From assembly GCF_008123965.1 (NCBI RefSeq), contig NZ_VSTH01000099.1:1-64000 (forward strand): a DNA stretch of 64,000 nt. The letters run 5' to 3'. The notes beneath the pieces were generated by a model that saw nothing but the letters and a program-made list of their open reading frames with translations, made no database searches and had not been told where the DNA came from. Shown here in pieces: positions 1 through 9,778 of the stretch. This stretch comes from Bradyrhizobium hipponense. Its GTDB lineage: Bacteria; Pseudomonadota; Alphaproteobacteria; Rhizobiales; Xanthobacteraceae. The translations under genes were made by a program, and so were the position numbers. How positions within the stretch are numbered: position 1 is the stretch's first letter; the number at the start of each line of letters is the position of its first letter.

Positions 1-52
1 ACCCCTCATCCGGCGCTTCGCGCCACCTTCTCCCACAAGGGGAGAAGGGAAG
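1..52. repeat. Partial intergenic palindromic repeat (CCCACAAGGGG family)
   Basis: The first 50 bases carry a pyrimidine-rich arm ending in the self-complementary core CCCACAAGGGGAGAAGGG, plus a small hairpin around GGCGCTTCGCGCC. The same style of element recurs at 13243-13350, 38029-38156 and 46192-46335. It lies just downstream of ligA and is cut by the window edge, so its full extent is not visible. Confidence 0.5.
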
Positions 53-61
53 AATTCTCCT

Positions 62-2215
62 TCACTCCCCGATCAGCGTCAGCCACTCGTCTTCGGTCAG
101 CACCTTGACGCCGTGCTTGTTGGCCTCGGCAAGCTTCGAGCCCGCGCCGGGGCCGGCGACCACGAGGTCGGTCTTCTTCGATACCGAGCCCGACACTTTT
201 GCTCCGAGCCGCTCCGCGGTGGCCTTTGCTTCATCCCGCGTCATCTTCTCAAGCGAGCCCGTGAACACCACGGTCTTGCCGGCAACGGCCGAGTTGCGCT
301 TCGGTTTCTCGGCGTCGACGATCTCGACTTCCCTGGTCAGCCGCTCGACGATGCCGCGATTGTGGCTCTCGCCAAAATAGTCTGCGATGCTCTTGATCAC
401 GGTGTCGCCGATCTGGTCGAGCGCGTCCATGTCGGCGATCGCCTCCTCGTCGCCTTTGGCAATCCTGAGGCTCGCATCGTGGAAAGCATCCCACGAGCCA
501 TAGCCGCGCGCCAGCGCCAATGCCGTGGTTTCGCCGACATGGCGCATGCCGAGCGCATAGATGAAGCGCTCCAGCGCGATTCTGCGCCGGCTTTCGATGG
601 CGCCGAACAGATTGCGCACCGAGGTCTCGCCGTAACCCTCGATCTCTTCCAGTTTGAGCTTTGAATTGCGCTTTTCCAGCGTAAAGATATCGGCGGGCTC
701 CTTCACGAAACCCTCGTCGAAGAAATACTGGAGCTGCTTCTCGCCGAGACCATCGATGTCGAAGGCGCGGCGCGACACGAACAGCTTGAGGTGCTCGATC
801 TTCTGATAGGGGCAGGCGAACTCGCCGGTGCAGCGGGCGCGCGAGCCTTCCTCGCCCGCGGCCGTCTCCTCGCGCGTGACGTCGGTGTGCAGCGGGCACG
901 GGCACTTCTTCGGGAAGTGAAACTCCTTGGCGTTGTTCGGCCGCTTGTCGATGACGACGTCGACGACCTGCGGGATGACGTCGCCGGCGCGCTGGATCAC
1001 GACGGTGTCGCCGATCCGGATATCGCGGCCCTCGCGCAACACTTCGCCCTTGTTGCCGATGCCCCTGATGTAGTCCTCGTTGTGCAGCGTGACGTTCTGC
1101 ACGATCACGCCGCCGACGCCGACCGGCTCCAGCTTGCCGACCGGCGTGAACGAGCCGGTGCGGCCGACCTGGATCTCGATGTCTCGCAGCACCGTCATGG
1201 CCTGCTCAGCTGGGAACTTATGCGCGATGCCCCAGCGCGGCGTGCGCGAGACGAAGCCGAGCCGCTCCTGCCAGTCGATGCGGTCGATCTTGTAGACGAC
1301 GCCGTCGATGTCGTAATCGAGTTCGGCGCGCTGCTGCTCGATCGCATGATGGAAGGCGAGCAGTTCCTCGACCGAATGGCACAACTTTGTCAGCGGATTG
1401 GTCTTGAAGCCGCAGCGCTCGAACCAGTGGATCATGCCGCTCTGCGTGCCCTCGGGCATTGCGCTCATCTCGCCCCAGGCATAGGCAAAGAAGCCGAGCG
1501 GGCGCGAGGCGGTAATGGCCGGATCCTTCTGCCGGAGCGAGCCTGCGGCCGAATTGCGCGGATTGGCGAACACGGTGTCGCCCGCCGCCTTCTGCCGCTC
1601 GTTGAGCGCGAGGAAGGCATGCTTGGTCATGTAGACCTCGCCGCGCACCTCGCAGACATCAGGGACGTTGCGGCCCTTCAGCTTCTGCGGAACGTCCTCG
1701 AGCGTGCGGATGTTCGCGGTGACGTCCTCGCCCACCGCGCCGTCGCCGCGCGTCGCCGCGGTGACGAGCTCGCCGCCCTCGTAGCGCAGCGACATCGAGA
1801 GGCCGTCGATCTTCGGCTCGGCGGAGAAGCCGACCTTGTCATCGGCGAGCTTGAGGAAGCGCACGATGCGGCCGACGAAGTCGCGCACGTCTTCCTCGGC
1901 GAAGGCGTTGTCGAGCGACAGCATGGGAACGGCATGCCGCACCTTCTTGAAGCGTCCAGACGGCGCAGCACCAACCTTCTGCGACGGCGACTCTGCGCTG
2001 ACGAATTCGGGAAAGCGCTGCTCGATCGCGTTGAGGCGCTGCCGCAGGGCGTCGTACTCTGCGTCGGTGACGGTGGGCGCGTCCTCCTGGAAGTAGCGCT
2101 CGTTATGTCGCTCGATCTCGAGCGCGAGCCGAGTGTGCTCGACCTTGGCCTGGGCCTTGGTGAGATCGGCGACATCGCGAAGCGGGGCTGCTTTGGATTT
2201 TGCTGCTCTGGCCAT
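62..2215 (-). CDS. ligA: NAD-dependent DNA ligase LigA
   Basis: LigA seals nicks in DNA with NAD as adenylate donor, in replication and repair. The 717-residue product has the adenylation motif EPKIDG with the nucleophile Lys135, an OB-fold region, a cysteine cluster (Cys438, Cys440, Cys462, Cys468), helix-hairpin-helix segments and a C-terminal BRCT domain from about residue 640. The start at 2215 was chosen because the family N-terminus begins soon after it. The open frame runs on upstream to 2404 but that part is translated repeat DNA. The first cysteine pair is spaced C-x-C instead of the usual C-x2-C, with a long insert before the second pair. It is the last gene of the minus-strand dcw-linked series, behind recN. 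Confidence 0.97.
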   Translation of the reverse strand: MARAAKSKAAPLRDVADLTKAQAKVEHTRLALEIERHNERYFQEDAPTVTDAEYDALRQRLNAIEQRFPEFVSAESPSQKVGAAPSGRFKKVRHAVPMLSLDNAFAEEDVRDFVGRIVRFLKLADDKVGFSAEPKIDGLSMSLRYEGGELVTAATRGDGAVGEDVTANIRTLEDVPQKLKGRNVPDVCEVRGEVYMTKHAFLALNERQKAAGDTVFANPRNSAAGSLRQKDPAITASRPLGFFAYAWGEMSAMPEGTQSGMIHWFERCGFKTNPLTKLCHSVEELLAFHHAIEQQRAELDYDIDGVVYKIDRIDWQERLGFVSRTPRWGIAHKFPAEQAMTVLRDIEIQVGRTGSFTPVGKLEPVGVGGVIVQNVTLHNEDYIRGIGNKGEVLREGRDIRIGDTVVIQRAGDVIPQVVDVVIDKRPNNAKEFHFPKKCPCPLHTDVTREETAAGEEGSRARCTGEFACPYQKIEHLKLFVSRRAFDIDGLGEKQLQYFFDEGFVKEPADIFTLEKRNSKLKLEEIEGYGETSVRNLFGAIESRRRIALERFIYALGMRHVGETTALALARGYGSWDAFHDASLRIAKGDEEAIADMDALDQIGDTVIKSIADYFGESHNRGIVERLTREVEIVDAEKPKRNSAVAGKTVVFTGSLEKMTRDEAKATAERLGAKVSGSVSKKTDLVVAGPGAGSKLAEANKHGVKVLTEDEWLTLIGE

Positions 2216-2263
2216 GGTGGTTGAATACGACGGACCGGGTGGGACGGTAAAGGCGGTTACGGT

Positions 2264-2396
2264 CTCGTGCCCCGGACGCTGCGCAGCGCTTCCCTGGCGA
2301 TGCGAAGCATCGTCCAACTCAGCGGTGCGCTGCAGAGCCGGGCCCAGCAGGGCAGCATTCTGGGTCCCGGCGCGCGCTCCGCGCGTCCGGGACACA
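2264..2396. repeat. Intergenic palindromic repeat between recN and ligA
   Basis: The outer arms GTGCCCCGGACGC and GCGTCCGGGACAC are inverted copies enclosing smaller hairpins such as GCTGCGCAGCG and GATGCGAAGCATC. This fills most of the 185-base gap between recN and ligA. It encodes nothing convincing. Elements of this build are common between genes in this window. Confidence 0.7.
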
Positions 2397-2400
2397 AAAA

Positions 2401-4089
2401 TCAAGCCGTCGCCGCCCTCAGCAGCCTCTCCGCCGCCGCCCTCGCTTCGGCCGTGATTTCGGCGCCTGCGAGCATCCGCGCGATCTCCTCGCGACGGTGG
2501 TCGGCAGCCAGGGCGTTGACACGGGTGGCGACGCGCTTGCCCTTGTCGAGGGCGTCCTTGGAGATCAGCAGATGCTGGTCGGCACGGGCGGCGACCTGCG
2601 GGGCGTGGGTCACGGCCATGACCTGCACCTTGCCGGCGAGGCGTGCGAGCCGCGCCCCGATGGCGTCCGCCACCGCGCCGCCCACGCCGGTGTCGATTTC
2701 GTCGAACACCAGCGTCGGCGCCGAGCCGCGATCGGATAGCACGACCTTGAGCGCCAGCAGGAAACGCGACAGCTCGCCGCCGGAGGCGACCTTCATCAGC
2801 GGTCCCGGCTTGGTGCCCGGGTTGGTCTGCACCCAGAACTCGACGCGGTCGAAGCCTTGCGGCCCGGGCGAACTCTCGTCGGTTTCGACCTGGGTCATGA
2901 ACTTTGCGCGCTCGAGCTTGAGCGGCGCGAGCTCGGCATTGACGGACTTGTTGAGCTTGTCCGCCGATTTCTGCCGCGCCATCGACAATTTCTTGGCAGC
3001 AGCGGCATAGCGGGCGTCGGCCTCGATCGCTGCCTGCTCCAGCTTCTTCAATAGCGAGGCGCCGGCATCGATCAGCACCACATCGGCGGCATATTTGGCG
3101 GCGAGCGCGGCAAGCCCATCGACCGGCGTCGAATATTTGCGCGAGGCGGCACGCAGAGCGAACAGCCGCTCCTCGATGCGTTCAAGCTCGCCGGGGTCGA
3201 AATCGGTCGCGGCCAAGGCGGCCTGGAGATGCTGGTCGGCCTCCTCCAGCGCGTTGATGGCGATGTCGATCGCCTTCACCGCCGGTTCGACCAGCGCCGG
3301 TGAATTGACGCCGCGGCGCTCCAGCCGGCGCACCGCGGCCGAAAGAGCCGAGACCGGCGAATGATTGCCACCGACGGCTTCCTGCGCCTCCCGCAGATCC
3401 GAGGCGATCTTCTCGCCCTGCATCATGGTGGTCCGGCGCGAGGCGAGCACGGTCTCCTCGCCGGCCTTGGGCGCGAGTTGCTTGAGCTCGTCGGACGCGT
3501 GGCGCAGATAGTCGGCCTCGCGCGCGGCGCGCTCCATACCGGTACGATGCTCCTCCAGCGCGGCGTTCGCACCGCGGCGCGCATCCCACAGCGCCTCCAC
3601 GGCCGAGACCTCCTTTTCAAGGCCGGCGAAGGCGTCGAGGAGGCGGCGGTGGGTGGCGGCATCGACCAGCGCGCGCTCGTCATGCTGGCCATGGATCTCG
3701 ACCAGCGCAGCGCCGACCGCTTTCAGAGTCTGCACGCTGATCGACTGGTCGTTGATGAAGGCGCGGGTACGGCCGTCGGCGAGCTGCACCCGGCGGAGAA
3801 TCATCTCGCAAGATTCTGCAAAATTCGTATCATCCAGACCGTTTTCGGCGAGGATTTTCGCCGCGGGGTGACTCTTCGGGACATCGAACACGGCCGTAAC
3901 CTGCCCCTGCTCTGCGCCATGGCGCACGAGGCCGGCGTCGCCGCGGCCACCGAGCGCCAACGCAAAGGCATCGAGCAGGATGGATTTGCCCGCACCGGTT
4001 TCGCCGGTCAAAACCGCGAGTCCGGTGGCGAATTCGATATCGAGCCGTTCGATCAGGACTATGTCACGGATCGACAGACGCGCCAGCAT
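2401..4089 (-). CDS. recN: DNA repair protein RecN
   Basis: RecN is an SMC-like ATPase used in recombinational repair of double-strand breaks. The 562-residue length fits the family. The Walker A motif GETGAGKS is at residues 29-36. A long coiled-coil-forming middle follows, then the ABC-type signature LSRFLLALK and Walker B LVFDEIDTGVGG near the C-terminus. It starts 13 bases after the end of bamD on the same strand, so co-transcription with bamD and perhaps lpxC is likely. The placement recN behind bamD and before ligA is, from memory, common in alphaproteobacteria. Nothing looks truncated. Confidence 0.97.
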   Translation of the reverse strand: MLARLSIRDIVLIERLDIEFATGLAVLTGETGAGKSILLDAFALALGGRGDAGLVRHGAEQGQVTAVFDVPKSHPAAKILAENGLDDTNFAESCEMILRRVQLADGRTRAFINDQSISVQTLKAVGAALVEIHGQHDERALVDAATHRRLLDAFAGLEKEVSAVEALWDARRGANAALEEHRTGMERAAREADYLRHASDELKQLAPKAGEETVLASRRTTMMQGEKIASDLREAQEAVGGNHSPVSALSAAVRRLERRGVNSPALVEPAVKAIDIAINALEEADQHLQAALAATDFDPGELERIEERLFALRAASRKYSTPVDGLAALAAKYAADVVLIDAGASLLKKLEQAAIEADARYAAAAKKLSMARQKSADKLNKSVNAELAPLKLERAKFMTQVETDESSPGPQGFDRVEFWVQTNPGTKPGPLMKVASGGELSRFLLALKVVLSDRGSAPTLVFDEIDTGVGGAVADAIGARLARLAGKVQVMAVTHAPQVAARADQHLLISKDALDKGKRVATRVNALAADHRREEIARMLAGAEITAEARAAAERLLRAATA

Positions 4090-4102
4090 GGAACCCTATT
4101 TC

Positions 4103-5005
4103 CTAGCCGAGACCCATTTTCTTGAAGGTCTTGCTGATCCATGACCCCTGATTCTCGCTCGGCTCGAGACCGCCGGATTTTACAAGATTATATGCGTCCT
4201 TGTACCAGCGGCTGTCAGGAAAATTGTGCCCAAGCACCGCGGCGGCGGTCTGCGCCTCGCCGACGATGCCGATTGCCATATAGGCCTCGGTCAGGCGGTA
4301 CAGCGCCTCCTCGACGTGGCGGGTGGTCTGGTACTGTGTCACCACGGCCTTGTAGCGGTTGATCGCCGCCGTGTAGTCGCGCTTTTGCATATAGTAGCGG
4401 CCGACGTTCATTTCCTTGCCGGCGAGCTGGTCGCGCGCGCCCTCGATCTTGGCCTTGGCGGAGGTCGCGTATTCCGAGTTGGGATATTTGCGCACCACCT
4501 CTTCCAGCGAGGCGATTGCCTTCTCGGTACGGGTCTGGTCGCGGCTGATGTCCGGGATCTGGTCGTAGTGCGAGGCGGCGATCAGGTATTGCGCATAGGC
4601 CGCGTCCGGGCTGCCGGGATGCAGCGTGACGTAGCGGGTGGCGGCGCCGATGCACCCGTCGAAGTCGCCGCCCTGATAGGACGCGTAGGCCGACATCAGC
4701 AGCGATTTGCGCGCCCAGTCGGAATAGGGATGCTGGCGGTCGACCTCTTCGAACTTCTTGTTCGCCGCCTTCATGTCCTTCTTCTCGTTCATGAGGTACA
4801 GGCCCTCATTGTAGATCTTATCGGCGGGCTCCTCGACGAAGGTGTCGTCCTTGGCGGTGAACTTGTCCCACAGCGCGCCGGTGCCGCAGCCGGCCAGCGG
4901 CAACGCGAGCAAGAAGAAGGTGGCAGCGCGGAGCAACCCACCAGCCCCGGTCCAAGCCTTTGGCGAAACCGAGAGATGTCCGCGCGTCATACGCTGTGCC
5001 GACAT
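4103..5005 (-). CDS. bamD: Outer membrane assembly lipoprotein BamD
   Basis: BamD is the essential lipoprotein of the BAM complex that folds beta-barrel proteins into the outer membrane. From the chosen start the product has 300 residues. It has a basic N-terminus, a hydrophobic stretch and a lipobox ending LALPLAGC, then repeated helical pairs of TPR type (for example around YNEGLYLMNEKKDMKAANKKF and YAQYLIAASHYDQ). The open frame extends upstream to 5128, but a start at 5005 gives a proper signal peptide. It lies between lpxC and recN on the same strand. The 245-base gap upstream to lpxC shows no gene. Confidence 0.95.
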   Translation of the reverse strand: MSAQRMTRGHLSVSPKAWTGAGGLLRAATFFLLALPLAGCGTGALWDKFTAKDDTFVEEPADKIYNEGLYLMNEKKDMKAANKKFEEVDRQHPYSDWARKSLLMSAYASYQGGDFDGCIGAATRYVTLHPGSPDAAYAQYLIAASHYDQIPDISRDQTRTEKAIASLEEVVRKYPNSEYATSAKAKIEGARDQLAGKEMNVGRYYMQKRDYTAAINRYKAVVTQYQTTRHVEEALYRLTEAYMAIGIVGEAQTAAAVLGHNFPDSRWYKDAYNLVKSGGLEPSENQGSWISKTFKKMGLG

Positions 5006-5250
5006 GAATTTAAGACCTGACGCCCTGTGATGCGGTGCCCGCCAGCCCATGAACCCGTCATGGGCGCGAAATGTGACCGTGGTGCCTGCCATGAGACCAC
5101 GCCGGTGTAACCGAAAAACGATCTTCAACGAACCGGATAGGCAGGCATTCCGCCCGGATTAAGGCGAACTTGCCGCAATCCTAGCCGATCAACGTTACCA
5201 GGAGTTTCCCGGGGGAAAGCCGCAGCCAAACGCCTGCGACAGCAGGTCGG

Positions 5251-6213
5251 TCAGGACACGTCCGGCCCGTAGGCCGCAGCGATCCGTCCGCCAACCATGC
5301 CGCTGCCGACCTCGACGACGGGACGCGTGGTGCGACGGGCCGCCTCGCCCTCGACCACCCGCCAGGCGGTACGATCAGCGAGCAGCGCGGTCAGGACGGC
5401 GTGGTTGAGCTTGTGGCCGCCACGAACCGAGCGATAGGCACCCAGCAGCGGCAGACCGGCCAGCGCGAGGTCACCGATGACGTCCAGAACCTTGTGGCGA
5501 ACGCACTCGTCGGCGTAGCGCAGGCCGTCGGTGTTGAGCAGCCGCTCGTCGTCGAACACGACAGTGTTGTCGAAGGAGGCACCGAGTGCGTAGCCCGCGC
5601 TCCAGAGCCGGGCGACATCGCACATCAGGCCGAAGGTCCGGGCACGGCCGACTTCGCGGCGGAAGCGCTCCGGACTGAGGTCGAAGGTGAAGCTCTGCTG
5701 ACCGATGACGGGATTGGTGAAATCGATCTCGACCTCGGCGCGGAACCCGGTGGCGTAAGGCCGTATCTCGCCGAAGGAGCCACCGATCTTGACCGAGACC
5801 GGCTTCAAAACCTGGATGAAGCGCCGTTGTGCCGGCTGGGTGACGATTCCGGCCTGGTCGATCGCAGCAACGAAGGCCGCGGCGCTGCCGTCCATGATCG
5901 GCACTTCCGGACCGTCGATTTCGATGGTGGCGTTGTCGACACCCATTCCCCGCAGTGCAGCAAGCACGTGCTCGGCGGTCGAGACCAGCGGGCCGTCGCG
6001 ATCACCGAGAACAGTTGCGAAGTCGGTCGCGATCACCTGCTCGGCCGTCGCCTGAAACTCGCGGTCACTTCCCTCAAGGCCGGTGCGGACAAAAATAAGA
6101 CCTGCGTCGACAGGCGCAGGTCCAAGGGTGAGGGTGACGGGAAGACCGGAATGAACGCCAACGCCGGCCACGGAGGCTTGCGCACGAAGCGTTGTTTGCC
6201 GGCTAAATTTCAT
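5251..6213 (-). CDS. lpxC: UDP-3-O-acyl-N-acetylglucosamine deacetylase LpxC
   Basis: LpxC catalyses the committed step of lipid A synthesis, removing the acetyl group from UDP-3-O-acyl-GlcNAc with a zinc ion. The 320-residue product shows the expected metal and catalytic residues: His82 in STAEHVLAAL, His240 and Asp244 in RHKVLDVIGD, and His267 in GGHKLNH. The start at 6213 is preferred over the open-frame start at 6237 because homologues begin with MK(F/T)xRQTTL. In many proteobacteria lpxC follows ftsZ, as here, but the terminator-like hairpin and a 358-base gap suggest it has its own promoter. Confidence 0.97.
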   Translation of the reverse strand: MKFSRQTTLRAQASVAGVGVHSGLPVTLTLGPAPVDAGLIFVRTGLEGSDREFQATAEQVIATDFATVLGDRDGPLVSTAEHVLAALRGMGVDNATIEIDGPEVPIMDGSAAAFVAAIDQAGIVTQPAQRRFIQVLKPVSVKIGGSFGEIRPYATGFRAEVEIDFTNPVIGQQSFTFDLSPERFRREVGRARTFGLMCDVARLWSAGYALGASFDNTVVFDDERLLNTDGLRYADECVRHKVLDVIGDLALAGLPLLGAYRSVRGGHKLNHAVLTALLADRTAWRVVEGEAARRTTRPVVEVGSGMVGGRIAAAYGPDVS

Positions 6214-6512
6214 CAGGAACCGCCCCACTACGACCACTGCGACTTATACAAGTTCCGACTGACCGGCCATGGCCGCCCGTCCGAATCCGTATCCCCAAGT
6301 CACGGCAAACCATAGTCACTGCCCGAAACAGCGCCAACTCACGCTTTTTTACCGATTGTTACCCCAAACCCGCCGTATTCGCGCCAAGGCTTAACCAAAT
6401 TGCGCCGAGTTTTGGGTTGATATCGGCACGTTTACTGAACCACCCAATGCATAATTAATGATTTAAAATCAGTTGCTTGGATGTGCAGTCCGCGCATTTG
6501 CGGGGCCAAAGG
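6214..6512 (-). promoter_or_regulatory. lpxC upstream region with AT-rich palindrome
   Basis: This is the gene-free stretch before lpxC. It is noticeably more AT-rich than its surroundings between 6340 and 6480. It holds a perfect 13-base palindrome, TGATTTAAAATCA, at 6459-6471, and several TTAA-containing words such as GCTTAACC and ATTAATG. The lpxC promoter is expected here because a hairpin separates the region from ftsZ. I could not pick a convincing -35/-10 pair, so only the region is called. Confidence 0.35.
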
Positions 6513-6548
6513 AAAGGTCCCGGCAAGCTTCCCGCCGGGACCTTTTTT
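6513..6548 (-). terminator. Rho-independent-type terminator behind ftsZ
   Basis: A 12-base-pair stem (6513-6524 with 6534-6545) closes a 9-base loop. Its arms read AAAGGTCCCGGC and GCCGGGACCTTT. On the minus strand it starts 24 bases after the ftsZ stop and is followed by TTTCCTTT. On the plus strand it ends in a run of six T, so it could work in both directions. It most likely ends ftsZ transcripts ahead of lpxC. Confidence 0.8.
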
Positions 6549-6571
6549 CGTCTGCCTTATTGTAACAATCC

Positions 6572-8368
6572 TCAGGTCGCCTGACGCCGCAGGAACGCCG
6601 GGATATCAAGATGGTCGTCTCCCTGTGGCGCCGGCGCAACAGGTGCGGGGCGGCCGTGCATGTCGAGGCCCTGCGGCGCCGACCGGCGAGCATACTCCGA
6701 TACCGGCTCATTCGAAGCGACCTGCTGCGCAACGGACCGCTGCGGCTTGCGATCGGGCAACGGCGCCATCGCCGGCCCAGCGCTGCGCGCCGCGATCGGC
6801 GGCTCGCTCTCCTCGTCGCGACGGCCGAGGCCGACATTGGCGAGGCGCTGCAGCAGCGACAAGCGGGTCTTTTGCGGAGTTTCGTCCTCGACCTCGCCGC
6901 GGGCCTGGCGAATCTCGGCCTGCGCGGGCATCGGCAGTTCATCGAGGCGCGGCATCCGCGGCGCGCGCACGGGCGGCCGCTCGGCCTGGGGCGGGATGAA
7001 GTTTTCCGGCGTCATCGGCTCCTGCATAGAGAGCGGCGCCTGCTCGGGCTCCGGGAACAGGGACGGCTTTTGCGCGATCGGGCGCACGGTGACGTCGCCA
7101 TAGGTCTGCGTTGGCGCAGGCGCTTGCGGGACTTCGGCAACGGCGGCGGCGATGGCCGCGAGCGCCGCACGCTCGACGTTGGGACGTGGAGCCATGGGAG
7201 CGCCCGAGCCCGACGCAGCGGCCGGGATCTGGCCTTCCAGCTTCTGGGCGCGCTCGGCCATGCGCTGATTGTCGGCGCGCAGCCGTGCGGTCAGGTCGGC
7301 GAGACGGCTCTCGGCCACCGCGGCCGGAGCCGGAGTCTGCTGGCCCTGGGGCGCCGGGTTCGCAACCGGGGCGCTGGTGGCTTGGGTGTTGCGGGCGATC
7401 GCGGCCTGCTCGATGCCGGTGGCGACGACGGAGACGCGGATCAGGCCATCGAGCGCTTCGTCGAAGGTCGCGCCGACGATGATGTTGGCGTCCTGGTCGA
7501 CCTCTTCGCGGATACGGGTCGCGGCTTCGTCGACCTCGAACAGAGTGAGGTCCTTGCCGCCGGTGATCGAGATCAGCAGGCCCTTGGCGCCCTTCATCGA
7601 GCTGTCGTCGATTAGCGGGTTGGCGATCGCGGCCTCGGCGGCGGTCAGCGCGCGCTTGTCGCCGGAGGCCTCGCCAGTGCCCATCATCGCCTTGCCCATT
7701 TCCTTCATCACCGCTCTCACGTCGGCGAAGTCGAGGTTGATCAGGCCTTCCTTGACCATCAGGTCGGTGATGCAGGCAACGCCGGAATAGAGCACCTGGT
7801 CGGCCATCGCGAAGGCGTCGGCGAAGGTGGTCTTCTCGTTGGCGACCCGGAACAGGTTCTGGTTCGGAATGATCAGAAGGGTGTCGACCACCTTGTGCAG
7901 CTCGTTGATGCCGGCTTCGGCGGTGCGCATGCGGCGGGCACCCTCGAAGTGGAACGGCTTGGTCACGACGCCGACCGTGAGAATGCCCATGTCGCGTGCG
8001 GTCTTGGCGATGACGGGAGCGGCACCGGTGCCGGTACCTCCGCCCATGCCGGCGGTGACGAACACCATGTTGGCGCCGGAGAGATGGTCGCGCAGCTCGT
8101 CGATCACCTCTTCCGCGGCGGCGGCGCCGACGTTCGGCTGTGAGCCTGCACCCAGGCCCTGCGTGACCGCCGTGCCCATCTGCACGATGCGCTGCGCCTT
8201 CGACATCGTCAGCGCCTGCGCATCGGTGTTGGCGACCACGAAGTCGACGCCCTGGAGGCCGGCCGTGATCATGTTGTTGACGGCATTGCCGCCGGCGCCG
8301 CCGACGCCGAACACGGTGATCCGCGGCTTCAGTTCGTGAATATCAGGAACATTGATATTGATGGTCAT
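6572..8368 (-). CDS. ftsZ: Cell division GTPase FtsZ
   Basis: FtsZ polymerises into the division ring and recruits the divisome. The tubulin signature GGGTGTG is at residues 109-115. The GTPase and activation domains occupy roughly residues 12-320. A long Pro/Ala/Gln-rich linker follows, then the conserved C-terminal peptide DDHLDIPAFLRRQ, which binds FtsA and other anchors. At 598 residues it is far longer than the 380 or so of E. coli, because of the linker, which is usual in Rhizobiales. It lies 87 bases behind ftsA on the same strand and is followed by a strong hairpin. Confidence 0.98.
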   Translation of the reverse strand: MTININVPDIHELKPRITVFGVGGAGGNAVNNMITAGLQGVDFVVANTDAQALTMSKAQRIVQMGTAVTQGLGAGSQPNVGAAAAEEVIDELRDHLSGANMVFVTAGMGGGTGTGAAPVIAKTARDMGILTVGVVTKPFHFEGARRMRTAEAGINELHKVVDTLLIIPNQNLFRVANEKTTFADAFAMADQVLYSGVACITDLMVKEGLINLDFADVRAVMKEMGKAMMGTGEASGDKRALTAAEAAIANPLIDDSSMKGAKGLLISITGGKDLTLFEVDEAATRIREEVDQDANIIVGATFDEALDGLIRVSVVATGIEQAAIARNTQATSAPVANPAPQGQQTPAPAAVAESRLADLTARLRADNQRMAERAQKLEGQIPAAASGSGAPMAPRPNVERAALAAIAAAVAEVPQAPAPTQTYGDVTVRPIAQKPSLFPEPEQAPLSMQEPMTPENFIPPQAERPPVRAPRMPRLDELPMPAQAEIRQARGEVEDETPQKTRLSLLQRLANVGLGRRDEESEPPIAARSAGPAMAPLPDRKPQRSVAQQVASNEPVSEYARRSAPQGLDMHGRPAPVAPAPQGDDHLDIPAFLRRQAT

Positions 8369-8455
8369 GTTTGCCTCTCGATCACGCGCGCGTGGGTTCG
8401 CCCCGGCCGGCGGCCGCGGGAGTTGATGAAAGTCGGGAATTGCGGAATAGAATCA

Positions 8456-9778
8456 TCAGAAGCCTTCGCGTAGCCATCGCCCGACCTTTCCGAAATAACC
8501 GCCGGTCCCTGTCTTGACCTGCTGCCGCGTATGCCGCGGTTCGACATGTTCTTGGTGGACATATTGCGGGTAGACCAGCAGCCCTGCGGGCACCGCGAAG
8601 GCGGCGTTCTTCGCCTCGTTGGGCAGCCGGCCAAAACCGAGCGGACGTCCGACCCGCACGGGCCGGCCGAGAATCTGCGTCCCGAGTTCGACGAGGCCGG
8701 TGAGCTGCGAGGCGCCGCCACTGAGCACGACGCGCCCGTTGGGCTCTGCCGCGAAGGGCGAATCCTTCAGTCTGTCCCGAACCATTTCGAAGATTTCCTC
8801 GGCACGGTGCTTGACGATGTTGGCGATGGTGGCGCGGGAGACGATCTGCGGCAGATCCTGCTCGTCACCGGCCGTCGGTACAGACATCAGCTCACGCGAG
8901 TCCGATCCGCCGGTGAGGACGGTCCCATATAACGTCTTGATTCGCTCGGCATCGGCAATGGTCGCCGAGAGTCCGCGTGCAAGATCCATCGTGATGTGTT
9001 GCCCGCCGACCGCAAAGCCGGCCGCATGCACGAAGCGACCGCCGGCATAGACCGCGATCGTGGTGGTGCCCGCGCCCATCTCGACGACGGCGGCGCCAAG
9101 ATCGGCTTCGTCGTCGGTCAGCACCGACAGACCGGCCACGTAAGGGCTCGCCGCCATGGCTTCGACATTGAGGTGGCAGCGCTCCACCGCCAGCATCAGG
9201 TTCCGCGCCACCGTGGCGTCGCAGGTGACGACGTTCATGTCGACGCCGAACTGGCGCGCAACCATGCCGCGGGGATCTCGGATGCCCTTGGCGCCATCGA
9301 GCGTATAGCCGACGGGCAGCGCATGCAGCACAGTGCGGCCCTCGCCGGTGGCATGGCGCATGCCGGTCGAAGTCACACGGCTGACGTCGGCGGGCGTTAC
9401 CGCTCCGCCGCGGATATCGGCGGCAGCTTCAACCAATTGGCCGGAGAGCCTGCCGCCGGAGACCGACAGCAGCACGGACTCGACCCGCACCTTGGCCATC
9501 TTCTCTGCAAGCCCGACGGCCTGGCGCACCGCCTGCTCGCATTCGGCGAGATCGACCACCGCGCCGGCCTTCATGCCGCGCGACTGGATCTGGCTGTAGC
9601 CGATCAGTTCGATCGCATGGGTACGTCCGCGCAGGGCCTCGCTCGGCGCCGACGGCTTCAGCCGCGCGATCATGCAGGCGATCTTGCTGGTGCCGATGTC
9701 GAGGCAGGCGACGAGGCCGCCGCGCTTGTGCGGCATTGGCCGGGTCTTCGGGGTCTGGGTACGGTCGAGGCCGGTCAT
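8456..9778 (-). CDS. ftsA: Cell division protein FtsA
   Basis: FtsA is the actin-like protein that anchors FtsZ filaments to the membrane and recruits later division proteins. The 440-residue product shows the phosphate-1 motif CLDIGTSKIACMI near residue 25 and a second ATP-binding segment AAVVEMGAGTTT. The C-terminus, YFGKVGRWLREGF, looks like the amphipathic membrane-binding helix. Its start overlaps the ftsQ stop by 4 bases, so translation of the two is probably coupled. ftsZ follows directly. Confidence 0.97.
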   Translation of the reverse strand: MTGLDRTQTPKTRPMPHKRGGLVACLDIGTSKIACMIARLKPSAPSEALRGRTHAIELIGYSQIQSRGMKAGAVVDLAECEQAVRQAVGLAEKMAKVRVESVLLSVSGGRLSGQLVEAAADIRGGAVTPADVSRVTSTGMRHATGEGRTVLHALPVGYTLDGAKGIRDPRGMVARQFGVDMNVVTCDATVARNLMLAVERCHLNVEAMAASPYVAGLSVLTDDEADLGAAVVEMGAGTTTIAVYAGGRFVHAAGFAVGGQHITMDLARGLSATIADAERIKTLYGTVLTGGSDSRELMSVPTAGDEQDLPQIVSRATIANIVKHRAEEIFEMVRDRLKDSPFAAEPNGRVVLSGGASQLTGLVELGTQILGRPVRVGRPLGFGRLPNEAKNAAFAVPAGLLVYPQYVHQEHVEPRHTRQQVKTGTGGYFGKVGRWLREGF

